A stretch of DNA of 64,000 nucleotides, taken from contig CP144169.1 in assembly GCA_039636785.1 (NCBI GenBank), positions 1,364,001 through 1,428,000 of the forward strand, read 5' to 3'. A program made the translations under genes and the position numbers. Source of the DNA: Micrococcaceae bacterium Sec5.7. Lineage in GTDB: Bacteria > Actinomycetota > Actinomycetes > Actinomycetales > Micrococcaceae. The notes below the pieces were generated by a model, which saw only the letters and a list, made by a program, of their open reading frames with translations, searched no databases and was not told the DNA's origin. Shown here piece after piece: positions 36,549 through 45,495 of the stretch. How positions within the stretch are numbered: position 1 is the first letter of the stretch; each line of letters begins with the position of its first letter.

Positions 36549-36569
36549 GGTGCCGGCAGTGCCGGCACC
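36549..36569. repeat. 9-bp perfect inverted repeat in the parA / pyc divergent region
   Basis: GGTGCCGGC-AGT-GCCGGCACC. Located 47 bp upstream of the ParA-like start and 243 bp from pyc. No T tract follows, so an operator or RNA structure is more likely than a terminator. The remaining 240 bp to pyc hold no gene that I can support. Confidence 0.6.
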
Positions 36570-36811
36570 GGGGGAGGGCTTCCACCACCCCAATCATCAT
36601 CATATGTTGATGCGCCCTTGAAACCTGCCTTATCCGGCATGGGCATGGCACATCGGAGCAGAAGGTACGGACCGGAATCGTCAAGGCGGCGAAAGCGCAG
36701 GGGACATGACGGATAATGTAGTGATAGTGGCCACAGCGATTTGTGTTTCCACTCGCCCGTCTTGGACACTGTGACCACCTACAGACACACCCGCAATGAT
36801 GCAGGAGAAGT

Positions 36812-39800
36812 ATGTTTTCCAAGATTCTGGTGGCCAACCGCGGCGAAATCGCCATCCGCGCCTTCCGCGCCAGCTACGAGCTGGGCGCCAAGACCGTTGC
36901 TGTGTTCCCTAACGAGGACCGCAACTCAATCCACCGGCAGAAAGCGGATGAGGCGTATCTCATAGGCGAAGAGGGCCACCCGGTCCGCGCCTACCTGGAT
37001 GTGGCCGAAGTCGTGCGCGTGGCCAAAGAGTCCGGCGCTGACGCCATCTACCCCGGCTACGGCTTCCTGTCTGAGAACCCGGATCTTGCGCGGGCCGCCA
37101 AGGCAGCAGGCATCACGTTCGTGGGCCCGCCGGCCGAAGTTCTTGAGCTTGCAGGCAACAAAGTTGCCGCACTTGAGGCAGCCCGCAAGGCTGGAGTTCC
37201 CGTGCTGAACTCGAGTGCGCCGTCCAAGGACGTGGACGAACTGATTGCCGCCGCGGACGTTATTGGTTTCCCCATTTTCGCCAAGGCCGTTGCCGGCGGT
37301 GGTGGCCGCGGCATGCGCCGCGTTGACACCCGCGAAGCACTTCCCGAGGCGCTGCAGGCTGCCATGCGCGAAGCCGACGCCGCTTTTGGCGATCCCACCA
37401 TGTTTCTGGAGCAGGCGGTGCTGCGCCCCCGCCACATCGAGGTCCAGATCCTGGCGGACGCCGAGGGAAACGTCATCCACCTGTTTGAGCGCGACTGCTC
37501 CATCCAGCGCCGCCATCAGAAGGTCATTGAGATCGCCCCGGCCCCCAACCTTGACGAGGGGATCCGGCAGGCGCTGTACCGTGACGCCGTCAAATTCGCC
37601 AAGGCGCTGAACTATGTCAATGCCGGTACGGTCGAGTTCCTCGTGGACACCGTGGGTGAGCGCGCCGGGCAACACGTCTTCATCGAGATGAACCCCCGGA
37701 TCCAGGTGGAGCACACGGTCACGGAAGAAGTCACGGACGTTGACCTTGTCCAGGCCCAGTTGCGGATTGCAGCCGGGGAATCGCTGGCGGACCTTGGCCT
37801 CTCGCAGGAAACAGTCCACCTTAAGGGTGCCGCCCTTCAGTGCCGCATCACCACCGAAGACCCCGCCAACGGTTTCCGCCCCGACGTCGGAAAGATCACC
37901 GGCTACCGTTCGGCCGGCGGCGCCGGCGTAAGGCTCGACGGCGGTACGGTCTACTCGGGTGCCGAAATCAGCCCACACTTTGACTCGCTGCTGGTGAAGC
38001 TGACCTGCCGCGGACGCGATTACCCGGCCGCCGTGGCCCGCGCGCGCCGGGCTCTCGCCGAGTTCCGGATCCGCGGTGTGTCCACCAACATTTCCTTCCT
38101 CCAGGCGGTCCTGGACGATGCGGACTTCATCGCCGGAAACGTTGCCACCTCATTCATCGACGAACGCCCCGAGCTGCTGAAGTCCCGTGTGTCTGCCGAC
38201 CGCGGAACCAAGCTGCTGACCTGGCTCGCCGAAGTCACGGTAAACAAGCCCAACGGCGAACTTATGGTCCATTCCGATCCGGCCGCCAAGCTGCCGGCAA
38301 CCGGTGAAGCGGAGCTCCTGCCCGGGTCGCGCCAGCGCCTCCAGGAAGTCGGTCCGGAAGCGTTCGCCAAGGCTCTTCGTCAGCAGACGGCCGTCGCCGT
38401 GACGGACACGACGTTCCGCGATGCCCACCAGTCGCTGCTGGCCACAAGGGTCCGCACCCGGGATCTGGTTGCCGCGGGCCCGGCGGTGTCTTCGCTGCTC
38501 CCTGAACTGTTCTCGGTCGAAGCCTGGGGTGGCGCCACGTATGACGTCGCTCTGCGCTTCCTCGGCGAAGATCCGTGGGACCGCCTTGCGGCCCTGCGGA
38601 AGGCCCTGCCCAACATCTGCCTCCAGATGCTGCTCCGTGGACGCAATACGGTGGGTTACACGCCATATCCGGAAGAAGTGACGGAGGCATTCGTCAACGA
38701 GGCCGCCGCCACCGGTATCGACATCTTCCGCATTTTCGATGCCCTCAACGATGTCAACCAGATGGCGCCTGCCATCCGCGCGGTCAGGGCCACCGGCACC
38801 GCCGTCGCCGAAGTTGCCCTCTGCTACACCGGCGACATGCTGGATCCGGACGAGAAGCTCTACACGCTTGATTACTATCTGGGCCTGGCCCAGAAGATCG
38901 TGGACGCCGGTGCGCATATTCTTGCCATCAAGGACATGGCCGGGCTGCTCCGCCCGGCGGCCGCTGCAAAGCTTGTGGCGGCGCTCCGTGAACGGTTTGA
39001 TCTTCCGGTCCACCTGCACACCCATGACACGGCAGGCGGCCAGCTGGCCACGCTGCTCGCGGCCGTGGACGCCGGCGTGGATGCCGTGGACGTCGCTTCC
39101 GCGTCACTTGCCGGCACGACCAGTCAGCCGTCGGCTTCTGCACTTGTGGCGGCCCTGGCCCATACAGACCGTGATACCGGCCTCAGCCTGGCCAGCGTGA
39201 GCTCGCTCGAGCCGTACTGGGAAGCCGTGCGGCGCGTGTACGCGCCGTTCGAATCCGGGCTGCCGGGCCCCACGGGCCGGGTCTATCAGCACGAGATCCC
39301 CGGCGGCCAGCTCTCCAATCTCCGGCAGCAGGCCATGGCTCTTGGCCTGGGTGAACGGTTTGAGGCGATTGAGGACATGTACACGGCTGCGGACCGTATC
39401 CTGGGACGCCTTGTCAAGGTCACGCCGTCGTCCAAGGTTGTGGGTGATCTGGCCCTCCACCTCGTTGGCCTCAACGCCGATCCCGCGGATTTCAACGAGA
39501 ACCCGCAGAACTACGACATCCCGGACTCTGTGATCGGCTTCCTGTCCGGTGAGCTCGGTGACCCGCCCGGAGGATGGCCGGAACCGTTCCGCACCAAGGC
39601 ACTGCAGGGCCGCAGCATCAAGGTGCGCGACGCCGAGCTCAGCGCCGAGGACAGTGCAGCTCTCCAGGGTGATTCCAAGACCCGCCAGCAGACGCTGAAC
39701 CGGCTGCTCTTTGAGGGACCCACCAGGGACTACCTCAAGAGCGTGGAATCGTATGGCAACCTTTCGGTCCTGGACACGAGGGACTACCTCTACGGACTTC

Positions 39801-40207
39801 AGCGCGGCGAAGAGCACGTCATCCAGCTGGAGAAAGGCGTCCGCCTGATCGCGTCGCTGGAAGCCGTATCCGAGCCGGATGAGAAAGGCATGCGTGCTGT
39901 GATGTGCACGCTGAACGGCCAGTCCCGTCCAGTGCTGGTACGTGACCGTTCGGTGGTCAGCAACGTGAAGGCTGCCGAAAAGGCCGACCCTGCCCAGCAG
40001 GGCCACGTGGCCGCGCCGTTTGCTGGTGCCGTCACCGTGACGGTCAAAGCCGGAGACACCGTCAGTGCGGGCGATACCGTCGCCACGATCGAGGCCATGA
40101 AAATGGAGGCATCGATCACGACGCCGGTAGCCGGCAGGGTTTCGCGGCTGGCCATTTCGGCTGTGGAACAGGTCCAGGGCGGCGATCTCCTGCTGGTGGT
40201 GGAGTAG
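36812..40207 (+). CDS. pyc: Pyruvate carboxylase
   Basis: 1131 aa, full length; AGGAGA 5 bp before the ATG. Biotin carboxylase domain (1-460: MFSKILVANRGEIAIRAFRA, GGGGRGMRRV, FIEMNPRIQVEHTVTEE), carboxyltransferase domain (about 530-810: DTTFRDAHQSLLATRVRT, metal-site HLHTHDTAGG), PC tetramerisation region, and a biotinyl domain with AMKMEAS at 1095-1101 (biotin on K1097). It forms oxaloacetate from pyruvate, the main anaplerotic entry when growing on glucose or lactate. It has its own promoter region; no operator other than the palindrome at 36549 was seen. Confidence 0.97.
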   Translation: MFSKILVANRGEIAIRAFRASYELGAKTVAVFPNEDRNSIHRQKADEAYLIGEEGHPVRAYLDVAEVVRVAKESGADAIYPGYGFLSENPDLARAAKAAGITFVGPPAEVLELAGNKVAALEAARKAGVPVLNSSAPSKDVDELIAAADVIGFPIFAKAVAGGGGRGMRRVDTREALPEALQAAMREADAAFGDPTMFLEQAVLRPRHIEVQILADAEGNVIHLFERDCSIQRRHQKVIEIAPAPNLDEGIRQALYRDAVKFAKALNYVNAGTVEFLVDTVGERAGQHVFIEMNPRIQVEHTVTEEVTDVDLVQAQLRIAAGESLADLGLSQETVHLKGAALQCRITTEDPANGFRPDVGKITGYRSAGGAGVRLDGGTVYSGAEISPHFDSLLVKLTCRGRDYPAAVARARRALAEFRIRGVSTNISFLQAVLDDADFIAGNVATSFIDERPELLKSRVSADRGTKLLTWLAEVTVNKPNGELMVHSDPAAKLPATGEAELLPGSRQRLQEVGPEAFAKALRQQTAVAVTDTTFRDAHQSLLATRVRTRDLVAAGPAVSSLLPELFSVEAWGGATYDVALRFLGEDPWDRLAALRKALPNICLQMLLRGRNTVGYTPYPEEVTEAFVNEAAATGIDIFRIFDALNDVNQMAPAIRAVRATGTAVAEVALCYTGDMLDPDEKLYTLDYYLGLAQKIVDAGAHILAIKDMAGLLRPAAAAKLVAALRERFDLPVHLHTHDTAGGQLATLLAAVDAGVDAVDVASASLAGTTSQPSASALVAALAHTDRDTGLSLASVSSLEPYWEAVRRVYAPFESGLPGPTGRVYQHEIPGGQLSNLRQQAMALGLGERFEAIEDMYTAADRILGRLVKVTPSSKVVGDLALHLVGLNADPADFNENPQNYDIPDSVIGFLSGELGDPPGGWPEPFRTKALQGRSIKVRDAELSAEDSAALQGDSKTRQQTLNRLLFEGPTRDYLKSVESYGNLSVLDTRDYLYGLQRGEEHVIQLEKGVRLIASLEAVSEPDEKGMRAVMCTLNGQSRPVLVRDRSVVSNVKAAEKADPAQQGHVAAPFAGAVTVTVKAGDTVSAGDTVATIEAMKMEASITTPVAGRVSRLAISAVEQVQGGDLLLVVE

Positions 40208-40237
40208 GCAAGCGGGATGGATGCGGGCACAAAGCGT

Positions 40238-40243
40238 TAGGCT
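40238..40243 (+). promoter_or_regulatory. candidate -10 upstream of the MinD-like gene
   Basis: TAGGCT between pyc and the hairpin at 40260; if used, +1 is near 40250 and the hairpin would be in the leader. Confidence 0.3.
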
Positions 40244-40259
40244 GGGTGCTGACTGAAGT

Positions 40260-40289
40260 CTGTGGGGACGGCGTTGGCCGTCCCCACAG
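40260..40289 (+). terminator. Hairpin after pyc (terminator or leader structure)
   Basis: 12-bp perfect stem CTGTGGGGACGG / CCGTCCCCACAG, loop CGTTGG, then CATTCAATA. No T run. It may end the pyc mRNA or sit in the 5' leader of the next gene. Confidence 0.65.
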
Positions 40290-40313
40290 CATTCAATACA
40301 TCGAGCGGGAGCC

Positions 40314-41687
40314 ATGACGCAGACGAATACGCCCAAGCCCGCGCCGCGGCCCGCCCGGAACCCCAAGGTGACGGCGCCGGAATCCAAAGAAGCCGCATCT
40401 GCAGTGCAGGGACCGGTGGAGGTCCCAGTTGAGGCTGCGGTTGGCTTACCGTCAGGTGAAATCAGCGTAGTCACGGTCTCCGATGCCCAGGACCGTACCT
40501 CCGCCGGGTCGCTTTCGGCGTTCACTGCGCTGTCAGCTCCGAAATCCGAGGCAGTCCCAATGCCGGCCGTGACAGCCGGTGTTTTTGAACCGGAAGGCGG
40601 CTGGAGCCCTCTTGGCGCTCCCGTTACCCGCGATGTTGAACCCGGAGACTTCAAGCCGCAGGACGATGCTGGCCCTGACGCCGGGACGGCCGGGCGAGAG
40701 TTCAGCGAACACCAATTGAGTGAACACTACTTCAGCGAACGTCGGGAGCGTGCCGAGGGCCCTGAACCTGCAGCTGCGCTCACCGCCGACCGCCTTCTGA
40801 GCAAGATGGCCGCGCCTCCTGCTGGCGGCTGGCGGCTGTGGCTGTTCCAGGCAACGTTTGGCTACGTCAACGTTGGTGACTCGGACAAAGTCCGGATCCA
40901 GCGGGCCATGGAACACCGGATCGCCCTGCGTCTGGGGGATCGGACCCGCTACGTGCCAGTCCTGTCCCGCAAGGGCGGTGTGGGAAAAACCACGGTGACC
41001 ACCCTGCTGGGAATGGTCCTGGCGGATCTCCGTGAAGACCGTGTCATTGCCATGGATGCCAATCCTGACCGCGGTACTCTGTCTGACCGTTCACCGGGCC
41101 GTGCGGACTTCACCGCCCGCCAGCTCGTGAAGGACAGATTCACGGTCAACTCCTTCGCCCAGCTTTCCAACTACACAGCCCGCGATGGATCGCGCCTGGA
41201 CATTCTGGCCTCGGATACCGATCCCATGGTGGCTCATGCGTTTGATGACTCCGACTACCGTGCGGTCACGGATATCCTGGGCCGCTACTACTCCATTGTG
41301 CTGACCGACTCCGGCACCGGAATGGTGCACTCGGTCATGAAGGGCACCCTGGAGAAGGCTGATTCAGTGGTGCTGGTCTCCGGCGGAAGCGTGGATGAAG
41401 CCCGGCTGGCTTCCGAGACATTGTCCTGGCTCGAGGCACACGGCCGCCAGGACCTGGTGGCGCGGGCCACCGTGGTCATCAACTTGGCGGCCGGTGAAGG
41501 GACGCTGGTAAACATCGATGAAATCGAGCAGCACTTTCTTTCCCGCGTCAAGAACGTTGTGCGGATTCCGCATGACCGTCACCTCGCTGAAGGATCGCGG
41601 ATTGAACTCCGCCAGCTGAAGCCCGCCACCCGGACGGCTGCGGTGGAATTGGCGGCTCTGGTGGTGGACGAGCTGCAGCAGGGCTGA
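40314..41687 (+). CDS. MinD/ParA-like ATPase with long disordered N terminus
   Basis: 457 aa. Residues 1-160 are Pro/Ala/Glu/Thr-rich with no fold and include repeated FSEH/LSEH units; residues about 165-205 (WRLWLFQATFGYVNVGDSDKVRIQRAMEHRI) are a conserved amphipathic link; residues 215-457 are a P-loop ATPase with LSRKGGVGKTTVTTLLG (Walker A), AMDANPDRGTLSDRS (A'), and IVLTDSGTGMVHSVM (B). This layout resembles the MinD-like ATPases next to type VII secretion (EspI type) or actinobacterial septum-site proteins, but no ESX genes are near. Function not assigned. Confidence 0.85.
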   Translation: MTQTNTPKPAPRPARNPKVTAPESKEAASAVQGPVEVPVEAAVGLPSGEISVVTVSDAQDRTSAGSLSAFTALSAPKSEAVPMPAVTAGVFEPEGGWSPLGAPVTRDVEPGDFKPQDDAGPDAGTAGREFSEHQLSEHYFSERRERAEGPEPAAALTADRLLSKMAAPPAGGWRLWLFQATFGYVNVGDSDKVRIQRAMEHRIALRLGDRTRYVPVLSRKGGVGKTTVTTLLGMVLADLREDRVIAMDANPDRGTLSDRSPGRADFTARQLVKDRFTVNSFAQLSNYTARDGSRLDILASDTDPMVAHAFDDSDYRAVTDILGRYYSIVLTDSGTGMVHSVMKGTLEKADSVVLVSGGSVDEARLASETLSWLEAHGRQDLVARATVVINLAAGEGTLVNIDEIEQHFLSRVKNVVRIPHDRHLAEGSRIELRQLKPATRTAAVELAALVVDELQQG

Positions 41688-41700
41688 CACTTGAACGAAA

Positions 41701-41734
41701 GAGGGTCCTTCCGGCGAACGCCGGAAGGACCCTC
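41701..41734. terminator. Bidirectional terminator MinD-like / fadD
   Basis: 15-bp perfect stem GAGGGTCCTTCCGGC / GCCGGAAGGACCCTC with loop GAAC, followed by TTTC. Lies between convergent genes. Confidence 0.93.
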
Positions 41735-41790
41735 TTTCATCAGCCGAGACCAGTGCGGAACAACTCGGGGTGGTGCCTCAGCGCCGAGGC

Positions 41791-43605
41791 CTATTTGGGC
41801 CGGGGAGCGCTGTACAGTTCCTCAATAACGCCGTCAAAGTCCTTCATGACCTGTGCCCGCTTCACTTTCATGGACGGCGTCAGATGTCCCGAGGCCTCGG
41901 TGAAATCGGACGGTATGATCCGGAAGGACTTGATGGCTTCCGCCTTTGAAACAGACAAGTTGGCGTGGGTGATGAGTTCCTGGACAGCCGCCTTGATCAC
42001 GGTGTGGTCTGTAGCCTCATTGAGGGAGGTGGTAGCCGGGAGCCCGTGGCGCTGCAGCCATCCCGGGAGTGCCTCTTCATCGAGGGTGACGAGGGCGCCG
42101 ATGAACGGGCGGTTGTCGCCCACCACCAGCACCTGTGAAACCAGGGCATCGGCACGGATCTGGTCCTCCAGGAGCGCCGGAACCACGTTCTTGCCGCTGG
42201 CCGTGACAATGATTTCCTTCTTGCGGCCGGTGATTCTGAGGAAGCCCTTTTCGTCCAGCTGGCCGATGTCGCCGGTGCGGAACCAGCCGTCTGCAAACGC
42301 TTCAGTCGTGAGGTCATCGCGCCTGTAGTAGCCCCTCATAACGCAGACACCCTTGGCGAGGATCTCGCCGTCGTCTGCGATTTTCACAGAGTTGCCGGGG
42401 AGAGGGGCGCCCACAGAGCCGATCTTGATCAGCGAAGGCGTATTCACGGAGATGGGGGCGGTGGTCTCGGTCAGTCCGTAGCCTTCGAGGATCTGGAGGC
42501 CGATGCCCTGGAAGAAATGGCCCAGCCGTTCGCCCAGCGGTCCACCACCGGAAACTGCGTGCGCAACCTGGCCGCCCATCGCCGCGCGGAGCTTGCCGTA
42601 CACAAGCTTGTCGAACAGTGCGTGCTTGAGCCTAAGGCCGAGGCCGATGTGGCCGTCCTGCCTGGCACGGGAGTACGCAATGGCAGTGTCTGCAGCCTTG
42701 TGGAAGATGGCTCCCTTGCCACCGTCCTCCGCCTTGGTCAATGCCGAATTGTACACCTTTTCAAACACCCGGGGTACGGCCAGGATGAAGGTTGGCTTGT
42801 AGCTCTGAAGATCCGGGAGCAGGTGCTTGATATCAGGGGTGTGCGCCACCTTGACACCGGCAGCGACCGCCAGCACAGAGATGAACCGTGCGAATACATG
42901 GGCCAGGGGCAGGAACATGATTGTCTTCGACTGCTCGTTGACGATCTTGGACAACGATGTTGCCAGCGCATTCTCGGAGAGTTCCACAAAGTTGCCGTGC
43001 GTGAGCTCGCATCCCTTGGGGCGGCCGGTGGTTCCCGAGGTATAGATGATGGTGGCGACGTCACTGAGGTTGGCTGTGTGGCGGCGGGCTTCCAGATCGC
43101 TGTCACTGACGCCTGCTCCGGCCGCACGGACAGTGTCAAGTCCGGTGCCTTCGAGCTGCCAAACGTGCTTGAGGGCGGTGAGTCCTTCCGAGGTGGCGGC
43201 CTGCCGGATGATGTCCTCGTGGTGTGCAGCCTCGCCGAACGCGGCAACCGCGCCTGAGTCGCCGAGATTCCACGCAACCTGGGTGGGCGACGACGTTTCA
43301 TAGATGGGAACGGAGATTGCGCCCGCGAACCAGATTGCGAAGTCGATGAGGGCCCATTCGTAACGGGTCCGCGACATAATTCCAACACGGTCGCCGACGC
43401 CAACGCCACTTGCCATCAGGCCCTTCGCCAGGGCTGAGACGTCAGCCAGGAAATCCTTGGCTGGGACATCCTGCCATTGGCCCGCGGCGTCCAGACATGA
43501 AAATAGTGCGGGATTGGTTGGCTTGGCGGCCTGCCGCACCACCAGATCGGTGATGTTGGTTTCCGGGGGTACGTTCACCAGGGGCGGAACTCTGAATTCG
43601 CGCAC
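41791..43605 (-). CDS. Long-chain fatty-acid-CoA ligase, FadD15 type
   Basis: 604 aa from GTG 43605, selected because AAAGGAG lies 5-6 bp upstream (VREFRVPPLVNV); the in-frame ATG 43626 would place that site within the gene. AMP-forming signature YTSGTTGRPKGCELTHGN, A5 ILEGYGLTETTAPI, hinge DGWFRTGDIGQLDEKGFLRITGRKKEII. It activates long-chain acids for beta-oxidation or lipid synthesis at the membrane. In the same region as Rv2187 (fadD15) relative to plsC, aroG and pknL. Divergent from the ROK gene. Confidence 0.92.
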   Translation of the reverse strand: MREFRVPPLVNVPPETNITDLVVRQAAKPTNPALFSCLDAAGQWQDVPAKDFLADVSALAKGLMASGVGVGDRVGIMSRTRYEWALIDFAIWFAGAISVPIYETSSPTQVAWNLGDSGAVAAFGEAAHHEDIIRQAATSEGLTALKHVWQLEGTGLDTVRAAGAGVSDSDLEARRHTANLSDVATIIYTSGTTGRPKGCELTHGNFVELSENALATSLSKIVNEQSKTIMFLPLAHVFARFISVLAVAAGVKVAHTPDIKHLLPDLQSYKPTFILAVPRVFEKVYNSALTKAEDGGKGAIFHKAADTAIAYSRARQDGHIGLGLRLKHALFDKLVYGKLRAAMGGQVAHAVSGGGPLGERLGHFFQGIGLQILEGYGLTETTAPISVNTPSLIKIGSVGAPLPGNSVKIADDGEILAKGVCVMRGYYRRDDLTTEAFADGWFRTGDIGQLDEKGFLRITGRKKEIIVTASGKNVVPALLEDQIRADALVSQVLVVGDNRPFIGALVTLDEEALPGWLQRHGLPATTSLNEATDHTVIKAAVQELITHANLSVSKAEAIKSFRIIPSDFTEASGHLTPSMKVKRAQVMKDFDGVIEELYSAPRPK

Positions 43606-43689
43606 GATAGCTCCTTTGATATCCATAGACCCGCACAGGGTTCCACATAACACTAGTACGCCTGATGCGGGGGTGTGCTGAATTTAACC

Positions 43690-43701
43690 TACTGGCGAGT
43701 A
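43690..43701. promoter_or_regulatory. candidate TetR-type palindrome
   Basis: TACT-GGCG-AGTA, 85 bp upstream of fadD and 80 bp upstream of the ROK gene. The arms resemble fatty-acid TetR operators; supported by shape only. Confidence 0.35.
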
Positions 43702-43768
43702 ACTTTACTGTTAAGCACCGGAAATCCGCTAATTCCGGACACATCGACGGGCTCAACAGACTGCCACC

Positions 43769-43774
43769 TAGAAT
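43769..43774 (+). promoter_or_regulatory. -10 box for near-leaderless glucokinase mRNA
   Basis: TAGAAT; predicted +1 at 43781, two bases before ATG 43783. TCGACG at 43744-43749 (19-bp spacer) is a weak -35. Confidence 0.5.
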
Positions 43775-43782
43775 GGGGAATT

Positions 43783-44874
43783 ATGGATTCCCCCCTGCTC
43801 AGTGACCAGCCCGCACCACGCCCCAGGGCTGCGGCATGGCGCCGCAGGATGCGTCAAATCCAGAACGGGGAGTCCAGCGGCCGGGGCTTCCGTGAACACC
43901 TCAGGCTCGGACGCAAAGGGCTGGCCATCGGCATCGACATCGGCGGAACCAAGGTGGCCGCAGGCGTGGTGGACTCCGATGGCAGGATTCTCAGTGAAGC
44001 TCGGCGGTCCACACCCGGAAGTGATCCGCGTGCCGTTGAACAGGTGATCGTGGAGCTCGTCGAAGAGCTTGGCCGCGGCCACCGGATCTGGTCCGTCGGC
44101 ATCGGTGCCGCGGGCTGGATGGACCTCGACGGCGGCACTGTGCTTTTCAGCCCGCATCTGGCCTGGCGCAATGAACCTCTAAGGGACAACCTGCAACGAC
44201 TCCTGCGGCGTCCGGTTCTCCTGACAAACGACGCCGACGCCGCTGGCTGGGCGGAGTGGCGATTCGGGGCGGGGCACGGGCAGGACCGGCTGGTCTGCAT
44301 CACGCTCGGCACCGGCATCGGCGGGGCCATGGTGATGGACGGTCGCCTCGAGCGCGGTCGATTCGGGGTAGCCGGAGAATTCGGCCATCAGATCATCATG
44401 CCGGGCGGGCACCGTTGTGAATGCGGTAACCGCGGGTGCTGGGAACAGTACGCGTCCGGTAACGCCTTGGGCCGGGAAGCCAGGGTGCTGGCGTTGGCCA
44501 ATTCACCGGTGGCCCAGGAACTGTTGAAGGCGGTAGACAGCCAGGCCGACCGCATTACCGGGGCCATTGTAACCGAGCTGGCGATCTCCGGGGATGCTGC
44601 TTCAAGGGAGCTGTTGGAGGAAGTAGGTGAGTGGCTGGGCCTGGGCCTGGCCAATCTGGCCGCGGCACTTGACCCCGGAATGTTCGTGATCGGCGGTGGA
44701 TTGTGCTCGGCAGGGGAGCTGCTCGTGGAGCCGGCCCGCAAGGCGTTCGCCAGGAACCTGACCGGCCGCGGCTTCCGTCCCGCAGCCGGAATCGAGCTTG
44801 CCGCGCTGGGTCCGAATGCCGGGCTGATCGGGGCCGCAGACCTGTCGCGCGTCAGCAGCCGCATGCACGGCTGA
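43783..44874 (+). CDS. ROK-family glucokinase
   Basis: 363 aa from ATG 43783; upstream in-frame codons back to 43675 contain the promoter. Phosphate-1 motif GIDIGGTKVAAGVVD near 47-61, LTNDADAAGWAEW with the catalytic Asp, GTGIGGAMV, and the ROK zinc/sugar signature GGHRCECGNRGCWEQYASG. It phosphorylates glucose (or another hexose); ATP against polyphosphate use cannot be decided. The first 45 residues are basic and unrelated to the fold. Confidence 0.92.
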   Translation: MDSPLLSDQPAPRPRAAAWRRRMRQIQNGESSGRGFREHLRLGRKGLAIGIDIGGTKVAAGVVDSDGRILSEARRSTPGSDPRAVEQVIVELVEELGRGHRIWSVGIGAAGWMDLDGGTVLFSPHLAWRNEPLRDNLQRLLRRPVLLTNDADAAGWAEWRFGAGHGQDRLVCITLGTGIGGAMVMDGRLERGRFGVAGEFGHQIIMPGGHRCECGNRGCWEQYASGNALGREARVLALANSPVAQELLKAVDSQADRITGAIVTELAISGDAASRELLEEVGEWLGLGLANLAAALDPGMFVIGGGLCSAGELLVEPARKAFARNLTGRGFRPAAGIELAALGPNAGLIGAADLSRVSSRMHG

Positions 44875-44907
44875 CCGGAAACTCAGCTGACCGCAGCCGG
44901 CGGAGTC

Positions 44908-45495
44908 TCAGACGCGGGCGCCGTCGTCGTTCTCGTCTTTCTCCTGCGGCAGCTTCATGATCAGGTAGACCACAGCCACCACAAAGGCTGCCACGATCCC
45001 CAGAATGGCCATCAGCGGTGCTGACCGCCAGAACATGGCCGACAGAAGCAAGGCTATGGGTCCGCCCACCGCACCCAGCCATGCAAGCATGGTCAACGGG
45101 TCGGTACCGGACAAACTGGGCGGCTCCTCCGGCACAAATCCACCGGCATCGTCGTCCACACCGTAGTCCCGCGGGCCCGGCAGGACTGGCGACGGATCGG
45201 CCGCCGCGGGCGTTGAAGCAGCTGCAGCCTGCCGCTCTGCCGCGGAAGGTTCAGTCGGGACAGACGCGGAGAGGCCCAGCGGATCGAAATCCCTGAACCG
45301 GGCGGCGCCCGCGCCGTCAGCCTCTGCCGGCTCCGCCGTTACCGCTGCCTCAGGCGTGTCTCCCGCCACGGCAGGATCGACGCCGGCATTACCCATGCCG
45401 GGGGTGTCGGCCTCAAGCCGGGCCACAAGATCCAGCCAGACAGCGTCGTCCTCGTTAGCGCTCTGATCGGGGGAACCCGAATCGGGCCTAGTCAT
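44908..45495 (-). CDS. Acidic protein with C-terminal double membrane segment
   Basis: 195 aa. N-terminal 125 residues are acidic and Ala/Pro-rich without predicted fold; two hydrophobic helices follow (MLAWLGAVGGPIALLLSAMFW and LMAILGIVAAFVVAVVYLIMKL), then a short charged tail. No family recognised. The start overlaps the stop of the hydrolase gene by 8 bp, so it is the third gene of a minus-strand operon. Confidence 0.78.
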   Translation of the reverse strand: MTRPDSGSPDQSANEDDAVWLDLVARLEADTPGMGNAGVDPAVAGDTPEAAVTAEPAEADGAGAARFRDFDPLGLSASVPTEPSAAERQAAAASTPAAADPSPVLPGPRDYGVDDDAGGFVPEEPPSLSGTDPLTMLAWLGAVGGPIALLLSAMFWRSAPLMAILGIVAAFVVAVVYLIMKLPQEKDENDDGARV

